A stretch of DNA of 64,000 nt from Portunus trituberculatus (taxonomy: Eukaryota; Arthropoda; Malacostraca; Decapoda; Portunidae): positions 21,238,806-21,302,805 of the forward strand of contig NC_059289.1 of assembly GCF_017591435.1 (NCBI RefSeq). The letters are read 5' to 3'. Under the pieces are notes generated by a model, which was not told the origin of the DNA, searched no databases, and worked only from the letters and a program-made list of their open reading frames with translations. Below are positions 61,901 to 64,000 of the stretch, one piece after another. Position 1 is the stretch's first letter, and each line of letters begins with the position of its first letter. Both the position numbers and the translations under genes were made by a program.

Positions 61901-63579
61901 TCTGAGTTTTGGTTCATAAAACGCTGGAATACATCAAAATAACCCTTTTGACATATTTCACTTCCTTAAACAAATAGTGTGTTTTCCCTGCAATTCTGAG
62001 TTTTGTTACATAAAACGCTGGAATACACCAAAATAACCCTTTTGACATATTTCACTACCTTAGACAAATAGTGTGTTTTGCCTGCAATTCTGAGTTTTGT
62101 TACATAAAACGCTGGAATACACCAAAATAACCCATTTTTTTACATATTTCAGTTCCTTAGACAAATAGTGTGTTTTCGTAGCATTTCTGTGTTTTGGTGG
62201 AAAACAGCTAAAAACTGATTAAATTACACGTTTTTCTTAATTTTACTTTGGATTCTCTATACTAGCTTGTTTTCATCAATTTTATCGTTTTGAAGCAAAA
62301 TAATGTAAAATGACGAATAAGCACAATTTTCAATCGAGATAGTTTTTTTCATAAAACACCTTAAAACACATGAATAAGACGTTTTAACAAATATAGTGTT
62401 TTGCCTGCATTTATGAGTTTGGTGCATAAAACGCTAGAATACACTAAAATAACCCACTTTTGACATATTTCACTTCCTTAGACATATATTGTGTTTTGCC
62501 TGCATTTCTGAGTTTTGGTTCATAAAACGCTGGAATACATCAAAATAACCCAAAATAAGTGTGTTTTCCTGCAATTCTGAGTTTTGTTACATATTTAACC
62601 CACATATTTCACTACCTTAGACAAATAGTGTGTTTTGCCTGCAATTCTGAGTTTTGTTACATAAAACGCTGGAATACACCAAAATAACCCTTTTTCACAT
62701 ATTTCACTTCCTTAGACAAATAGTGTGTTTTGCCTGCAATTCTGAGTTTTGTTGCATAAAACGCTGGAATACACCAAAATAACCCATTTTTACATATTTC
62801 AGTTCCTTAGACAAATAGTGTGTTTTCGTAGCATTTCTGTGTTTTGGTGGAAAACAGCTAAAACTGATTAAATTACACGTTTTTCTTAATTTTACTTTGG
62901 ATTCTCTATACTAGCTTGTTTTCATCAATTTTATCGTTTTGAAGCAAAATAATGTAAAATGACGAATAAGCACAATTTTCAATCGAGATAGTTTTTTTCA
63001 TAAAACACCTTAAAACACATGAATAAGACGTTTAACAAATATAGTGTTTTGCCTGCATTTATGAGTTTGGTGCATAAAACGCTAGAATACACTAAAATAA
63101 CCCACTTTTGACATATTTCACTTCCTTAGACATATATTGTGTTTTGCCTGCATTTCTGAGTTTTGGTTCATAAAACGCTGGAATACATCAAAATAACCCC
63201 TTTTTGACATATTTCACTTCCTTAAACAAATAGTGTGTTTTCCCTGCAATTCTGAGTTTTGTTACATAAAACGCTGGAATACACCAAAATAACCCTTTTG
63301 ACATATTTCACTTCCTTAGACAAATAGTGTGTTTTGCCTGCAATTCTGAGTTTTGTTACATAAAACGCTGGAATACACCAAAATAACCCCTTTTTTACAT
63401 ATTTCACTTCCTTAGACAAATAGTGTGTTTTGCCTGCATTTCTGAGTTTTGTTGCATAAAACGCTGGAATACACCAAAATAACCCATTTTTTTACATATT
63501 TCAGTTCCTTAGACAAATAGTGTGTTTTCGTAGCATTTCTGTGTTTTGGTGGAAAACAGCTAAAACTGATTAAATTACA

Positions 63580-63790
63580 CGTTTTAAATTACACTCTATA
63601 CTAGCTTGTTTTTTCTTAATTTGAACTTTGGATTCTAAAATACTAGCTTGTTTTCATCAATTTTATCGTTTTGAAGCAAAATAATGTAAAATGACGAATA
63701 AGCACAATTTTCAATCGTTTTGCCTGCATTTTGAGTTTCATAAAACACCTAAAAAACACATGAATAAGACGTTTTAACAAATATAGTGTT
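63580..63790. repeat. Rearranged E segment near the window end
   Basis: The E segment here is scrambled: CTATACTAGCTTG occurs early, then ATACTAGCTTG again after TTTGGATTCTAAA, and the CAATCGAGATAG part is replaced by CAATCGTTTTGCCTGC. No other E segment in the array is rearranged like this. Confidence 0.85.
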
Positions 63791-64000
63791 TTGCCTGCAT
63801 TTATGAGTTTGGTGCATAAAACGCTAGAATACACTAAAATAACCCACTTTTGACATATTTCACTTCCTTAGACATATATTGTGTTTTGCCTGCATTTCTG
63901 AGTTTTGGTTCATAAAACGCTGGAATACATCAAAATAACCCTTTTGACATATTTCACTTCCTTAAACAAATAGTGTGTTTTCCTGCAATTCTGAGTTTTG

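Larger units (their letters stand above)
45452..64000. repeat. AT-rich satellite array with ~602-bp higher-order repeat
   Basis: Over 18.5 kb consists of one tandem family and it continues past the window end. The higher-order unit has a divergent segment E of about 224 bp (with CGTAGCATTTCTGTG, GATTCTCTATACTAGC and CAATCGAGATAG) followed by submonomers of about 95 bp: A (CTGCATTTATGAGTTTGG), B (CTGCATTTCTGAGTTTTGG), C (CTGCAATTCTGAG...GTTACATAAA) and D (CTGCAATTCTGAG...GTTGCATAAA...CCCATTTTTACAT). The CGTAGC landmark occurs 29 times between 45757 and 63529. Spacing clusters near 602, 650 and 700 bp. Short minus-strand open frames inside it repeat with the units and are not genes. Possible roles (centromeric, heterochromatic) cannot be decided from sequence. 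Confidence 0.97.

Noticed and set aside
46666..63834. Repeated minus-strand open frames of 60-80 residues in the satellite
   Set aside because: They recur with the repeat unit, start and stop at unit features and vary with indels, so they are by-products of the satellite.
45452..64000. CRISPR-like array appearance
   Set aside because: Repeats are contiguous with no unique spacers, units are far too long, and the genome is eukaryotic.

Overview
This is a nuclear window from an arthropod, most likely a decapod crustacean. Three things point there: an intact two-exon COX7C gene of arthropod type, dispersed GGTTA-rich repeats, and the mix of CR1-like LINEs, tRNA-derived SINEs, Penelope, DIRS and Tigger elements with very long CT, GT and TA microsatellites. 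The species cannot be named from sequence alone. Only one complete host gene is visible; nearly everything else is transposable elements or satellite DNA.

Layout. 1-460: nothing recognised. 460-6099: a degraded plus-strand LINE with gag-like ORF1, APE endonuclease, reverse transcriptase (RT), RNase H and a C-terminal zinc motif. 6100-8000: GGTTA-rich repeat, a possible terminal exon with a C2HC finger, and a near-perfect palindromic MITE. 8034-11809: COX7C (exon 1 at 8034-8120, exon 2 at 11586-11702, AATAAA at 11804). 11807-13068: an inverted repeat related to the DIRS terminal repeats, holding a TTAA-flanked piggyBac-like element.

13068-30890: one minus-strand DIRS-like retrotransposon (gag, RT, RNase H, tyrosine recombinase) of about 4.3 kb once later insertions are subtracted. 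It is broken by a TA-flanked MITE, a piggyBac-like element lying exactly in the recombinase gene (which itself carries two Tigger-like elements, one with a second piggyBac-like element inside), another MITE, and a 9.07-kb hAT-like element with a perfect 8-bp target duplication that cuts the RNase H domain. The hAT-like element contains three minus-strand CR1-like LINE fragments and a tRNA-derived SINE, each abutting (GT)n tracts, plus four copies of a roughly 200-bp module bounded by microsatellites.

31683-33713: two Penelope-like fragments head to head. 33730-40440: Tigger fragments, a Gypsy gag remnant, two TA-flanked MITEs, a possible orphan terminal exon and SINE fragments. 40445-45250: a minus-strand LINE with endonuclease, RT and RNase H, carrying an inverted pair of tRNA-derived SINEs.

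45452-64000: an AT-rich satellite array running off the window end. It has a higher-order unit of about 602 bp: one divergent segment of about 224 bp followed by four related submonomers of about 95 bp. I count 29 landmark positions, with spacings clustering near 602, 650 and 700 bp, as expected if one submonomer is gained or partly lost. This array and the readable nesting history of the DIRS element are the most notable content.
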